The notes below the pieces were generated by a model. That model had not been told where the DNA came from, did not search any database, and was given only the letters and a program-made list of their open reading frames with translations. This document shows positions 15,741-24,829 of a stretch of 64,000 nucleotides of DNA, in pieces (position 1 is the first letter of the stretch; every line of letters starts with the position of its first letter). Location: assembly GCF_002272925.1 (NCBI RefSeq), contig NZ_MLAR01000002.1:124001-188000 (forward strand), given 5' to 3'. The DNA comes from Helicobacter sp. 13S00401-1. Its GTDB lineage: Bacteria; Campylobacterota; Campylobacteria; Campylobacterales; Helicobacteraceae. The position numbers and the translations under genes were made by a program.

Positions 15741-17375
15741 CTACATTGAAGTTTTAATATTAAGTCCTAAGAGATCAAATCCTATCGTAAGAGTGTTAGA
15801 AATGTTTAAAAATAGCTTTAAAATACTTGCTTCTTCTTTTGAACCCAGAATCTTATAAGCATTATAAAAAGAATGGAACTGTTTAGATAGATTTTTTAAA
15901 TAGTCACAAAGCTTGTGGGGCGCGTTGTCATTAAAACACTGAAGCAAAATGTGATTTAGGTTAAGTGAAGTAAGGCATAAAAGTTTATAGTCAGATTCTA
16001 AGTTTGCATTATCAGTTTGTAAAGAGCTAGTAAGGATAGAATCTTTATCTAAAGTGCTTCTAGCAAGTATGGTGTGTATGCGCGCGTTTGCATAGTTTAT
16101 ATAGTAAAGTGGGCTTTCTTCTTTAGTCCTTATAATCTCAGCTATATCAAACTCTAAGTGAGTATCAAGGCTTTTACTTAAAAATATAAACTTTAAGTTA
16201 TCAGCCCCTATCTCATCAACTACATCTTGAAGCAAGATAAAGTTTCCTGCCCGCTTACTCATCTTATAAGGCTTACTATCTTTAAGCACACTAACCATCT
16301 GCACAAAAAGCACTTTTAGCCTTTGACTATCAACCCCTAAAAACTCTAAAGCAGCTTTTATTCTAGCGAGGTAACCATGATGATCTGCTCCCCAGATGTT
16401 TATGCACGTATCAAAGCCTCTATCAAACTTATTTTTATGATAGATGATATCTCCTACCATGTAGGTTGGCTCTTTGTTAGATCTAATTAAAACCCTATCT
16501 TTTTCATCACCTTTTAAAGATGAACAAAGCCATATGCTTCCTTCTTCTTCTTTTAAAGCTTTTGCTTTTTCTAAGGCCTTAAAAGTTTCATTCCACTTAC
16601 TAAAAAGCTCTTTTTCACTCATGTAAGAATCAAACTCTATATTTAAAGACTTTAAGTTAGCCTTTATCTCTTCTAACATAAGTTCTTTTCCAAACTCTCC
16701 AAGCCTAGTAAGAAAGTCTTTAAAGCCAGCATCTTTTACTAGCGGAATAGAATCTAAACTAAGAGTGTTTAAAGCCTTTAGCGCAAGTTCATTTATATAC
16801 TCACCCTTATAAAGCTTATCTTCACTAACTTCGCAAGGTAGCCCTTTTATCTCACAAATAGCCGCGTATATAGACTTTGCTAAGTTTTCTATCTGAGAAC
16901 CAGCGTCATTAACATAGTACTCTTTAAAAAAGTCTTGATGAAGTTTTTTAGCGATATTAGCTATAGCATTACCTACTATAGCACCCCTTGCGTGACCTAT
17001 GTGGAGGGGACCAGTTGGGTTAGCACTTACAAACTCTAAAAGAATCTTTTTAGATTCTAGAGCTGGAAGCTTTGGAGGAGTGTTTAAAAAAGACTCTAGA
17101 TATTTAGTATCAAGAGTGAAGTTTAAGTAACCATTAAGAGCTTCTACTTTGGAAAATACTTGCGAGTTTTCTAACTTTGAGGCTAGTTCAGTGGCTAAAA
17201 CTTTTGGATTAGTCCTTTTAAGCTTGGCTAAACTAAAACATATAGGAGTTGCAAAATGCCCAAGAGAGGAATCTTTTGGCTGCTCTAAGATAAGCAAACT
17301 GCTTATATCTATCCCATCTTGTTCAAAAATATCTTCTAAACGCGCACTTAAATACTTCTTAACTTCAAAATACAT
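15741..17375 (-). CDS. argS: Arginyl-tRNA synthetase
   Basis: Charges tRNA-Arg with arginine; a class I synthetase. The 544 residues show the N-terminal additional domain (about 1-90), the HIGH motif in TGPLHIGHARG at 125-128, the NDAGSQ block near 160, and the KMSKR signature (KMSKRAGNF near 370). The C-terminal anticodon-binding helices include the Tyr-Asn-Ala-Arg segment NYANARIHTI and a final DLLGL. ATG overlaps the tatA stop (TAATG), so the genes are coupled. The order gmk-tatA-argS is the one recalled for H. pylori. Confidence 0.97.
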   Translation of the reverse strand: MYFEVKKYLSARLEDIFEQDGIDISSLLILEQPKDSSLGHFATPICFSLAKLKRTNPKVLATELASKLENSQVFSKVEALNGYLNFTLDTKYLESFLNTPPKLPALESKKILLEFVSANPTGPLHIGHARGAIVGNAIANIAKKLHQDFFKEYYVNDAGSQIENLAKSIYAAICEIKGLPCEVSEDKLYKGEYINELALKALNTLSLDSIPLVKDAGFKDFLTRLGEFGKELMLEEIKANLKSLNIEFDSYMSEKELFSKWNETFKALEKAKALKEEEGSIWLCSSLKGDEKDRVLIRSNKEPTYMVGDIIYHKNKFDRGFDTCINIWGADHHGYLARIKAALEFLGVDSQRLKVLFVQMVSVLKDSKPYKMSKRAGNFILLQDVVDEIGADNLKFIFLSKSLDTHLEFDIAEIIRTKEESPLYYINYANARIHTILARSTLDKDSILTSSLQTDNANLESDYKLLCLTSLNLNHILLQCFNDNAPHKLCDYLKNLSKQFHSFYNAYKILGSKEEASILKLFLNISNTLTIGFDLLGLNIKTSM

Positions 17376-17647
17376 TAACTATCTTTTGCCTTTTTTGTAG
17401 TTTTTGTCTTTGTTGTCTTAGTGGCTACAACTACTGGTTCATCTTCTTCAACTTCTTTAGCTTCTATGACTTGTGCTTTAGGAGTAGCTTTTTCTTCTTT
17501 TTTGTCATCGTCATCTTCAAGCTCTTTTTTAAAGCTTTTTATACCACTTCCTATACCTTTTGCTAAGTCTGGAATCTTTTTTGCGCCAAAGAGTAAAACA
17601 ACTATTATTAAAACTATAACCCAATGCCATATACTTGAAAAACCCAT
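17375..17647 (-). CDS. tatA: Sec-independent protein translocase subunit TatA
   Basis: Pore-forming subunit of the twin-arginine translocase. I start at the ATG of [10 protein letters not shown] because AAAGGAT sits upstream and this matches TatA N-termini; a longer reading would run into gmk. The 90 residues have a TM helix (about 4-20), the conserved [23 protein letters not shown] hinge and amphipathic helix, and an acidic then Lys/Thr-rich tail. tatA sits between gmk (one-base overlap) and argS, while tatBC are about 8 kb away. Confidence 0.95.
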   Translation of the reverse strand: MGFSSIWHWVIVLIIVVLLFGAKKIPDLAKGIGSGIKSFKKELEDDDDKKEEKATPKAQVIEAKEVEEDEPVVVATKTTKTKTTKKAKDS

Positions 17648-18273
17648 TAAACATCCTTTATGTTGATTTGCCAATTCTGTGTTAAGCTAAATGAAATATT
17701 AGCACTATTAACATAATATAAACTCTTTATAATGCAATAGAGAGCCTTTTTGGACTCCTCTATATCCTCATTTATTACAAGATATTCAAACTTAGAAACT
17801 TCTTGCATCTCTTTAAGTGCATTCTTTAACCTCTTATCTATGATAGCTTCACTCTCACTATGTCTAAACTCTAGTCTAGATCTTAAAGTCTCAATATTTT
17901 TAGTGGTTATAAAAGCAGAAAATGCCTTTGGATAAATCTTTTTTATACTATTAAAGCCTTGAACATCTATCTCAAAAAGTATAACTTTATCTTTATCTAT
18001 GGCCTTTTGTATATTAACTAGACTGGTTCCATAATAGTTTCCATGTACATTAGCCCACTCTAAAAACTCATTATTAGCTATACCTCTTTTAAACTCTTCT
18101 TCACTTACAAAAAAATACTCCTTCCCCTCAGTCTCACCTTCTCTTTTTGCTCTAGTAGTACTAGATATAGAAAGGTAGATATCAGGAAAGCGCTCTACTA
18201 AATACTTGCAAATAGTTGACTTTCCAGCCCCACTAGGACCAGAAATGATAAGCATTTTATTATAGTCATTCAT
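17647..18273 (-). CDS. gmk: Guanylate kinase
   Basis: Phosphorylates GMP to GDP with ATP. The 208 residues carry the P-loop [10 protein letters not shown] near 11-20, the GMP-binding [19 protein letters not shown] block near 38-56, [14 protein letters not shown] near 70-83, and the [10 protein letters not shown] strand near 98-107. The length is normal for the family. It lies one base from the chePep stop and overlaps tatA, within a compact minus-strand operon. Confidence 0.96.
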   Translation of the reverse strand: MNDYNKMLIISGPSGAGKSTICKYLVERFPDIYLSISSTTRAKREGETEGKEYFFVSEEEFKRGIANNEFLEWANVHGNYYGTSLVNIQKAIDKDKVILFEIDVQGFNSIKKIYPKAFSAFITTKNIETLRSRLEFRHSESEAIIDKRLKNALKEMQEVSKFEYLVINEDIEESKKALYCIIKSLYYVNSANISFSLTQNWQINIKDV

Positions 18274-18274
18274 A

Positions 18275-20359
18275 TTATTGCTTTGGAAGGAATTTAATAT
18301 TAATATTTACTTCATTATTGCTAAAGTCTTCTTTTAGCTCTATAGACTGCACACTCTGACCTAGACTAGATTTAAACTCACTAGATCTTAGTGTCCTTAA
18401 TATACTGCTTAATACATCTTGATTAGTGCTTGTAAGCTCTTCTAACTTAATGCTATTACTTTCTTTAAGCGCTTGCTTAACTTCTTCTTTTTCTTCTTTA
18501 CTTGTTGCTTCCATAGGCACCTCACTAGAAACTTGCTTATCTTCATGTATATCTTCTAAGCCTTGGCTTACATCTGGCTTTTCAAGACTTTCACTAAAGT
18601 CTTCATTAATGCTTTCATCTTCTAGCTTAGGACTACTAGAGTTTTCTATCTCGCTAGTAGATTCTAAGTTAGAACTAAGATCTTTACTTAAATCTTTATC
18701 CTCGCTAGCCTTAGGCTTAGTTTCTTGGCTAAGGTTAGATTTTGCATCGTCTTTAAAAGTAGACTTGCTAGCTTCATCTTTGCTTGTTTCTTTTGTATCT
18801 GGTTTATTTATATTTACTTTATCTTCGTTTAGTTTAGTTGTCTCTACTTTAGCTGTCTCTGTAAGATCTTTTTCATCTTCAGCACTAGGGATATCATAAG
18901 CCTCACCTAGTGCTTCTGCTAAGTCTAGCTCATCTAAAGATTCTAAGTCTTCATCTTCTAGCTCTTTATCCATCTCATCTTTACTTGCTTTTGGACTATC
19001 TTTTATCTCTTTAACTTCTGGTTCTTTAGTCTCAACTTCTTTGCTTGTATCACTTAATAAATTATCATTTTTTAACATGTCATTTAGTTCATTTAAAGTA
19101 TCAGCATCTAGAATCTTTGGTTTTTTGGATGCTGAGTTTTCATTATCTAAAGTATTATTCATTGACTCTTCTTTATGTGGATTTAATAGTGAATCTAAGG
19201 CAGCTTGCATATCATCTTCTAAACTTTCTAATTCTTCATCTTTTTTAGTCTCTTTTAGCCCCTCATCTCCTAACTCATCTTTTAAAGCAGTTAGTTTTTC
19301 TTCTAAGTCTTGTGCTAGTTTGTTATCTTTTTCTTTTTGACTAGTTTGTTCTTTTGCAGATTCTTCTTCTTTATCTATATCTGCTTGATTTGAATCTTCT
19401 TCCTTGGTGGATTCTAGCTTGTCATCGCTACTAAGACTTTCATTATATATATCATCAAAGTTTAAATCATCAAAAGAAAGATCATTTGCATCCATAGCAT
19501 CGCTCTCTTGGCTACTACTTTTTCCTAAGCCTAGACTAGTTTCTAAGTCTAAGTTCATATCTTCATCTAAGCTAGCATCCATAGACTTAAGCCTATCTTC
19601 TTTATCTAAAACTTCTTCTTTTTCTAAGACCTCTTCTTGCTTTTTATCTTCTATATGAGGGGTGATATCTAAGCCTTTTAGGCTTGAAAGATCTAGATTA
19701 TCTAAGATGCTATTACTTGCTTTACTTAGCTCTGTATCTTCTTGTGTATCTTGTGGCAGCTCTAAACTATCTTCTAAACTACTAGTCTGATCATCCTTGC
19801 CTAACCTATCTAGATCTAAATCTAAGTCATTTAAATCTGCAAGGTCTTTATCATCTACATTTAACTCATCTAAGCCTTCATTATTAGAAAGGCTTTCACT
19901 ATCAAGCACACCATTATCTGCTAGCTCTTGTTTACTACTTTCTTTTTCTTCTTGTGTTTGTATATTTAAAACCTTGCTTTCTGCAGTAGTTTTACTTTCT
20001 TCCTTAGTGTTTGTTTTTTCACTGTTATCTAAATCTAAAGGCTTCCAAGATTCTATGATGTTTAAAACCTCTGTTGGCAAAAAGGGCTTTTGTATATCTT
20101 TTTCGAATCTATCTTTGTCATACTTGCCCCCATGACCTTTTGAGTAAAGTAAACAAGACTTTAAATTCCCTTTTATAGATAAAAACCTATTTGCATCACT
20201 ACCAACACTCTCTCCATCTATAAAAGCACAAAAATACAAACTTTTATCTATTAACTCAGGTACTTCATGTATAGATTCTAACCCTACATTTAACTTATCA
20301 CAAGCTAGTTTTATCAGTTTTTCGACTATAGGATTTTGGTTAATAAGTAATACTTTCAT
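18275..20359 (-). CDS. chePep: ChePep-type poly-E-rich chemotaxis regulator
   Basis: A 694-residue, very acidic protein in the position of the H. pylori poly-E-rich protein (recalled as HP0322/ChePep), which controls flagellar rotation bias and localises to the flagellar pole. Residues 1-110 look like a degenerate receiver domain (VLLINQNPIVEKLIKLACDKL; DKDRFEKDIQKPFLPTEVLNII) but lack the usual acidic DD pair. Residues 115-620 are low-complexity, rich in Glu, Asp, Ser, Lys and Leu, with repeating LEEDLD-like and DKEE-like units. Residues 625-694 form a conserved-looking end (SSILRTLRSSEFKSSLGQSVQSIELKEDF). The family assignment rests on context, composition and the two ends. Confidence 0.85.
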   Translation of the reverse strand: MKVLLINQNPIVEKLIKLACDKLNVGLESIHEVPELIDKSLYFCAFIDGESVGSDANRFLSIKGNLKSCLLYSKGHGGKYDKDRFEKDIQKPFLPTEVLNIIESWKPLDLDNSEKTNTKEESKTTAESKVLNIQTQEEKESSKQELADNGVLDSESLSNNEGLDELNVDDKDLADLNDLDLDLDRLGKDDQTSSLEDSLELPQDTQEDTELSKASNSILDNLDLSSLKGLDITPHIEDKKQEEVLEKEEVLDKEDRLKSMDASLDEDMNLDLETSLGLGKSSSQESDAMDANDLSFDDLNFDDIYNESLSSDDKLESTKEEDSNQADIDKEEESAKEQTSQKEKDNKLAQDLEEKLTALKDELGDEGLKETKKDEELESLEDDMQAALDSLLNPHKEESMNNTLDNENSASKKPKILDADTLNELNDMLKNDNLLSDTSKEVETKEPEVKEIKDSPKASKDEMDKELEDEDLESLDELDLAEALGEAYDIPSAEDEKDLTETAKVETTKLNEDKVNINKPDTKETSKDEASKSTFKDDAKSNLSQETKPKASEDKDLSKDLSSNLESTSEIENSSSPKLEDESINEDFSESLEKPDVSQGLEDIHEDKQVSSEVPMEATSKEEKEEVKQALKESNSIKLEELTSTNQDVLSSILRTLRSSEFKSSLGQSVQSIELKEDFSNNEVNINIKFLPKQ

Positions 20360-20457
20360 CTCTCTTCTTTTATGGTTTTAGATTGTTTTGATTCAAGGCA
20401 AGCCTGTAGTAATGTTAAACTGTATAATACAAGAAATTTATCTTTTTTAGGATTAGT

Positions 20458-21048
20458 TTGTTTATGAAAGTATATAAAACATTAATGGTGAAAAGATCTT
20501 TTATCCACCTTGCATTTTTGCTCCTTATAGTATCTTTTTTTGTCTCTAAAGTATACGCTTATGAGAACTTATACATGCTTCCTTATCAAAACAAAGAAGC
20601 CTTAAAAGAGTTAGTTCAAAGTATAGACTATGCAAAAAAAGATATAAAAGTGGCTATATATAGCTTTACTTACCGTCCCTTAATTAATGCCTTAAAAAAA
20701 GCTTCAGCACGCGGTGTAAAGGTACATATCATCTTTGATAGTGGTAACTTAAATGATAGAGGGCATCCAAAAGACTATAGTGCCCTAGGCGACCTAGCAA
20801 AATATAGAAATATAGACGTATGCACGCTTAAAGGCCTAAAAGATAGAAAGCATAACTACTATGGAATCATGCATCAAAAACTTATCATCATAGATGATAA
20901 ACTCTTAGCCCTAGGCTCTGCTAACTGGAGTAAAAACGCCTTTGAGTTAAGCTATGAAACCTTGCTTTTTACAGACTTTCCTAGCTCTGTAAAAACTGCT
21001 AGCCATTTTTATAAAGACATGTTTTCTAGATGCAAACTTTATAGATAG
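20458..21048 (+). CDS. nucT: Secreted phospholipase-D-family nuclease NucT
   Basis: A 196-residue exported nuclease. A hydrophobic signal/anchor is at about residues 17-34. The single HKD motif is complete: HQKLIIIDDKLLALGSANWS (His139, Lys141, Asp146, then GSxN), as in H. pylori NucT and the Nuc endonucleases, which act as dimers. NucT of H. pylori is a membrane-linked, single-strand-preferring nuclease used in purine salvage from DNA. The start is uncertain: TTG at 20458 has the better spacing from AGGA, while ATG at 20464 also fits. It is divergent from chePep, the same arrangement recalled for H. pylori. Confidence 0.93.
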   Translation: MFMKVYKTLMVKRSFIHLAFLLLIVSFFVSKVYAYENLYMLPYQNKEALKELVQSIDYAKKDIKVAIYSFTYRPLINALKKASARGVKVHIIFDSGNLNDRGHPKDYSALGDLAKYRNIDVCTLKGLKDRKHNYYGIMHQKLIIIDDKLLALGSANWSKNAFELSYETLLFTDFPSSVKTASHFYKDMFSRCKLYR

Positions 21049-21155
21049 CACTAGATTTCATAAACTAAGGCTACTTTATCTACTGGCAAACTCTACTTTT
21101 TAGTGTAGAATAAATACACAATCACTATTTACAAGTACTGGAGTTGCCCTAATCC

Positions 21156-22448
21156 ATGCACACGATAACTTTACACAAAAAGATGTCAAGGCAAGATATC
21201 AAAACGCTAAGTCTTTCATCCCTAGGTGGCATGTTAGAGTTTTATGATTTCATCATCTTTGTCTTTTTTGCCAAAGTCTTTCAAGACCTATTCTTCCCGG
21301 CTAATCTAAGCCCTTTTTGGTCTAGTCTAAATGTCTATGGAGCCTTTGCTGCAGGCTACTTTGCAAGGCCATTAGGCGGTATCATAATGGCTCACTTCGG
21401 AGATAAAAAAGGACGTAAAAACGTCTTTATGCTTTCTATCCTTTTAATGGTCATACCTACTTTAGTGCTAGGCTTTATGCCTACTTTTGACATCATAGGC
21501 TACGCTGCTCCTATAGTTTTGTTACTAGTTAGAATCCTCCAAGGCATAGCCATAGGAGGTGAGTTACCTGGTGCTTGGGTTTTTGTAGTAGAACATAGTG
21601 CCCCACAACATACCGGTAAAAGTCTAGGTTTTGTAACTGCTTCAGTGGTAGGCGGAATCTTATTAGGTAGTATAGTAACAGTAGTGATATATGAAATCTT
21701 TTCACAAGAAAGTATACATGAGTACGCTTGGCGCATACCTTTCATATTAGGTGGGGCTTTTGGTGTGATATCTATCTACTTAAGACGTTTTTTACATGAA
21801 ACCCCAGCCTTTAAAGAGATGCAAAAAGAAAAATCTATAAACGCCTTGCCTCTAAAAACTGTCTTTAAAAGTTATAAACTTGGTTTTGTGGTTAATATGG
21901 CTATGACTTGGCTTTTAACAGCTTGTGTCATCATCTTGCTTTTACTTATGCCTAACTTCATGCAAGATAGCCTTAAGATTCCAAAAGAGATAACTATTTA
22001 TATGCAGATGAGTGCGATTATATGCATGTGCATAGGTTGCGTGGTTATAGGCTACTTTAGTGATAAGATAGGCGCAGTAACTTGCATGGTGATATGCAGC
22101 ATAGGGCTTGCTATAAGCTCATATCTTTTTATCAATGCAGCTTATGCAAGCACCTACACACTAGCAAATATCTGGACTTTATATATCATCCTTACTCTTT
22201 TTAGTGGCATAACTGTTTTAACACCTATAATTGCCACTCAGTGCTTCCCAGCAGCCGTTAGATTTAGCGGTATCTCTTCATCTTATAATATAGCTTATGC
22301 TATCTTTGGAGGACTAACACCTATACTTGCAAGCACTTTTCATAAAAGTATGCCTCATGGACTTGCTGTATACTTTTTAGTAGTGATAGCTATAGCCCTA
22401 CTTTCTATGCCTTTATTTATAAAGACTAGAAAAAAGATGCAACTATAA
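21156..22448 (+). CDS. MFS transporter, metabolite:H+ symporter (ProP-like)
   Basis: A 430-residue major-facilitator protein with twelve hydrophobic segments. The metabolite:H+ symporter subfamily is indicated by LGGMLEFYDFIIFVFFA in TM1, the loop AHFGDKKGRKNVF between TM2 and TM3, and the RILQGIAIGGELPGAWVFVVEH motif of TM4. ProP, KgtP and citrate carriers share these; H. pylori has one annotated as a proline/betaine transporter. The actual substrate (osmolyte, dicarboxylate or other) cannot be read. It is 108 bases after nucT and is followed by the SMR pair. Confidence 0.9.
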   Translation: MHTITLHKKMSRQDIKTLSLSSLGGMLEFYDFIIFVFFAKVFQDLFFPANLSPFWSSLNVYGAFAAGYFARPLGGIIMAHFGDKKGRKNVFMLSILLMVIPTLVLGFMPTFDIIGYAAPIVLLLVRILQGIAIGGELPGAWVFVVEHSAPQHTGKSLGFVTASVVGGILLGSIVTVVIYEIFSQESIHEYAWRIPFILGGAFGVISIYLRRFLHETPAFKEMQKEKSINALPLKTVFKSYKLGFVVNMAMTWLLTACVIILLLLMPNFMQDSLKIPKEITIYMQMSAIICMCIGCVVIGYFSDKIGAVTCMVICSIGLAISSYLFINAAYASTYTLANIWTLYIILTLFSGITVLTPIIATQCFPAAVRFSGISSSYNIAYAIFGGLTPILASTFHKSMPHGLAVYFLVVIAIALLSMPLFIKTRKKMQL

Positions 22449-22520
22449 AAAGATAGACAAAGAGAATGTAAGTGGATAGAATCTAGGCTTTGGATAAAAA
22501 TTTACTTAAGGAAAGAATTT

Positions 22521-22850
22521 ATGCTTACTAAGCTTAAAGGCTATCTCTTACTTTTACCAGCTATCATCTTTGAAGCTATAGCTCTTTATAGTCTAAAGGC
22601 TATCTCAAATATCTATCTTGCAAACTTCACTATGATAGTTTTAATACTAATCTCTTATATCTTTCTAGCCCTCTGCCTTAAATACATAGCTTTAAGTGTA
22701 GCTTATAGTATATGGGAGATAGCAGGGCTTATACTTATCTTTCTTATCTCTATATTTATCTTTCATGAACATATGAGTTTTAAAGAGATAGTAGGAGTTA
22801 GCCTAGGCTTCATAGGTATAGTGCTAGTTATAGCTGGCGAAAAGCACTAA
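22521..22850 (+). CDS. Small multidrug resistance (SMR) subunit A
   Basis: A 109-residue protein with four transmembrane helices. The essential membrane Glu of SMR exporters is at residue 18 (AIIFEAIALYSLK), and TM3 carries SVAYSIWEIAGLI. Being in tandem with a second, divergent SMR gene nine bases on, it probably forms a hetero-oligomer of the EbrAB/MdtIJ type, in which the two subunits insert in opposite orientations. The substrate could be polyamine, cationic drug or guanidinium-type compounds. AAGGAAAG precedes the ATG. Confidence 0.9.
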   Translation: MLTKLKGYLLLLPAIIFEAIALYSLKAISNIYLANFTMIVLILISYIFLALCLKYIALSVAYSIWEIAGLILIFLISIFIFHEHMSFKEIVGVSLGFIGIVLVIAGEKH

Positions 22851-22859
22851 GGAGTAAAG

Positions 22860-23168
22860 ATGTCTTTTGTAATCCTTTGTATATCTGGTCTTATAGAAGT
22901 ACTAGCTAATGCTATCTTAGTTAAGTCTAATGGCTTTAAACGCTACAAGCTTGGAATCTTAGCCCTTATCTTAGTTGTTATCTCATTTTTACTTTTAAGT
23001 ACAGCTTTAAGCATGGGTATAAAACTTTCAGTAGCCTATGTATTATGGGGCTCTATAGGCATCATAGGAAGTGTTGTAACTGGATTTTTCTTAAAGCAAA
23101 GACTTAGGCTTATAGGCTACATAGGTATAGTTCTTATACTAGTGGCTGTAGTTATTTTAAAAAGCTAG
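22860..23168 (+). CDS. Small multidrug resistance (SMR) subunit B
   Basis: A 102-residue four-helix SMR protein. Membrane Glu13 sits in SGLIEVLANAILVKS, and TM3 has SVAYVLWGSIGIIG. Loop charges differ from subunit A, as expected for a pair with opposite membrane topology (basic residues RYK after TM1, KQRLRL after TM3). The close spacing to the first gene supports co-translation and function as one heteromeric exporter. Confidence 0.9.
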   Translation: MSFVILCISGLIEVLANAILVKSNGFKRYKLGILALILVVISFLLLSTALSMGIKLSVAYVLWGSIGIIGSVVTGFFLKQRLRLIGYIGIVLILVAVVILKS

Positions 23169-23256
23169 AAGTTTTAAAAGTTTTTTAGATTCTATATTTT
23201 CTAGTTTTAGTTATCACGCCTTAGCATATAAACACTATTAGTGTAAAAAAAGGCCA

Positions 23257-24297
23257 TTAAGGAAGTGGGGCTATAAGTGGTATCCCTATAGCTTCATCAA
23301 AACCAAACATGATATTAAGATTCTGCACGGCTTGGGAAGCAGCACCCTTCATTAGATTATCTATAGCACTAACTACTATTAGCGTATCTGTTCTAGTATC
23401 TAAAGTAACATAGATATCACAGTAGTTAGTACCTTTAACCCATCTAGTCTCAGGTGGTATATCTAAGAGCCTTATAAAACGCTCCCTACCATAATAAAGC
23501 TCATAAATCTCTTTTATAGAATCTAAGCTCACAGTAGGTTTAGCGTACATAACACTTAAAATCCCTCTTTGCATAGGCACTAAGTGAGGTGTGAAAAGTA
23601 CTTTTACTTCGCCACCATTTGCTATGCTTAGATTCTCTTCTATCTCTGGAGTGTGCCTATGGCTTGCTAGTTTGTAGGCCTTAAAGTTTTCATTGACCTC
23701 GCTAAAAACGCTTTCTACACTAGCACTTCTCCCTGCCCCACTAAAACCTGACTTAGAATCTATAATGATGCCTTTAGATTCTATAAAGCCCTCTTTTAGC
23801 AAAGGAAATAAAGGCAGTATGCTTGAAGTTGTATAGCAGCCTGGATTTGCCAAAAGCCTAGCTGTTTTGATGCGTGATCTAGTAAGCTCACACAGCCCGT
23901 AAACTGCCTGGTCTATAAGCTCTTTTGAGTGATGCGTGGTGTACCACTCTTCATAGACTTTAACATCACTTAGTCTAAAGTCAGCACCCATGTCTATAAT
24001 CTTGCATCTACTTAATATATCAGAAGTTATCTTAGCACTTGAGATTCCATGAGGGAGGGCTAAAAAGATAACATCACTTATAAAAGAAAGCTCTTCTATA
24101 TCCTCACTTGAACAGATATAATCAGTATGCACAAAGCTTCCAAAAACACTTCCATAAGGCTTTTTATCATAGCTTTGAGTTATAAGTCTTACTAGCTCTA
24201 CTTTAGGATGTGCACTTAAAAGACGTACTAGCTCTAATCCGACATAGCCTGTCGCTCCAACTATGCTAGCTCTTATCTTGGTCTCTTTAGTGTCCAT
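23257..24297 (-). CDS. argC: N-acetyl-gamma-glutamyl-phosphate reductase
   Basis: NADPH-dependent third step of arginine/ornithine biosynthesis, reducing N-acetylglutamyl phosphate to the semialdehyde. The 346 residues have the Rossmann loop VGATGYVGLELVRLL near 14-28, FLALPHG near 74-80, the catalytic Cys in NPGCYTTS near 151-158, and the His-containing SHRHTPEIEE block near 217-226. The length is normal. The gene is 19 bases downstream of cheW; functional linkage is not evident, and no other arg biosynthesis gene except argS is in the window. Confidence 0.96.
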   Translation of the reverse strand: MDTKETKIRASIVGATGYVGLELVRLLSAHPKVELVRLITQSYDKKPYGSVFGSFVHTDYICSSEDIEELSFISDVIFLALPHGISSAKITSDILSRCKIIDMGADFRLSDVKVYEEWYTTHHSKELIDQAVYGLCELTRSRIKTARLLANPGCYTTSSILPLFPLLKEGFIESKGIIIDSKSGFSGAGRSASVESVFSEVNENFKAYKLASHRHTPEIEENLSIANGGEVKVLFTPHLVPMQRGILSVMYAKPTVSLDSIKEIYELYYGRERFIRLLDIPPETRWVKGTNYCDIYVTLDTRTDTLIVVSAIDNLMKGAASQAVQNLNIMFGFDEAIGIPLIAPLP

Positions 24298-24316
24298 TGA
24301 TTAAAGCCCTTACTGG

Positions 24317-24820
24317 TTAAAATGTTCTTTTTAAAAGACTATCAACTTTTAAGATAGTTATTAGCCTATCTTCTCTTTTTCCGATTCCATACATCAAGTT
24401 ATCTTGCTCATTTAAAGTATCTGGGATGGAATCTATATCGCTTTCATCTATCCTTATAGCCTCTGTTAGTTTATCTATCACAAAGCCAGCTATGTCATCA
24501 TTATGATTAACAACTAGATACCTAGTATCTTGATCTTGTTTTATAGCAGGGATACCAAACTTCATCCTAAGGTTAATCAAAGGAAAGACATTACCTCTAA
24601 GGTTAAAAACTCCTAAGACATAATCAGGCGTACCAGGCACGCGAGTATACTCTATAGGCTTTACTATCTCTCTGACATTTAAGATAGGAACTGCAAACTC
24701 TTCGCTACCTATGATAAAGCCTATAACCTGGACTACATTTTCAGTTTCAACTTTATTGCTGCCTTCAGCGTTGGCTCTTTGCTTGCTAAATACATCTTTT
24801 AGTGCATTATTATCAGTCAT
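24317..24820 (-). CDS. cheW: Chemotaxis coupling protein CheW
   Basis: Links chemoreceptors to the kinase CheA in the receptor array. The 167 residues form one SH3-like CheW domain (about 24-160) with the features FIIGSEEFAVPILNVREIVKP, RVPGTPDYVLGVFNLRGNVFPLINLR and DIAGFVIDKL. An N-terminal polar extension of about 23 residues is also found in H. pylori CheW. It lies nine bases after cheAY in the order cheV-cheAY-cheW. Confidence 0.96.
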   Translation of the reverse strand: MTDNNALKDVFSKQRANAEGSNKVETENVVQVIGFIIGSEEFAVPILNVREIVKPIEYTRVPGTPDYVLGVFNLRGNVFPLINLRMKFGIPAIKQDQDTRYLVVNHNDDIAGFVIDKLTEAIRIDESDIDSIPDTLNEQDNLMYGIGKREDRLITILKVDSLLKRTF

Positions 24821-24829
24821 TCTTAACTC

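Noticed and set aside
18426-20135. Several plus-strand Ser/Leu-rich open frames within chePep
   Set aside because: They are antisense products of the Glu/Asp-rich repeats (GAA/GAT read backward gives Ser/Phe/Leu).
22521-23168. SMR gene pair as a novel system
   Set aside because: Paired SMR exporters are well known (EbrAB, MdtIJ); listed as features only.
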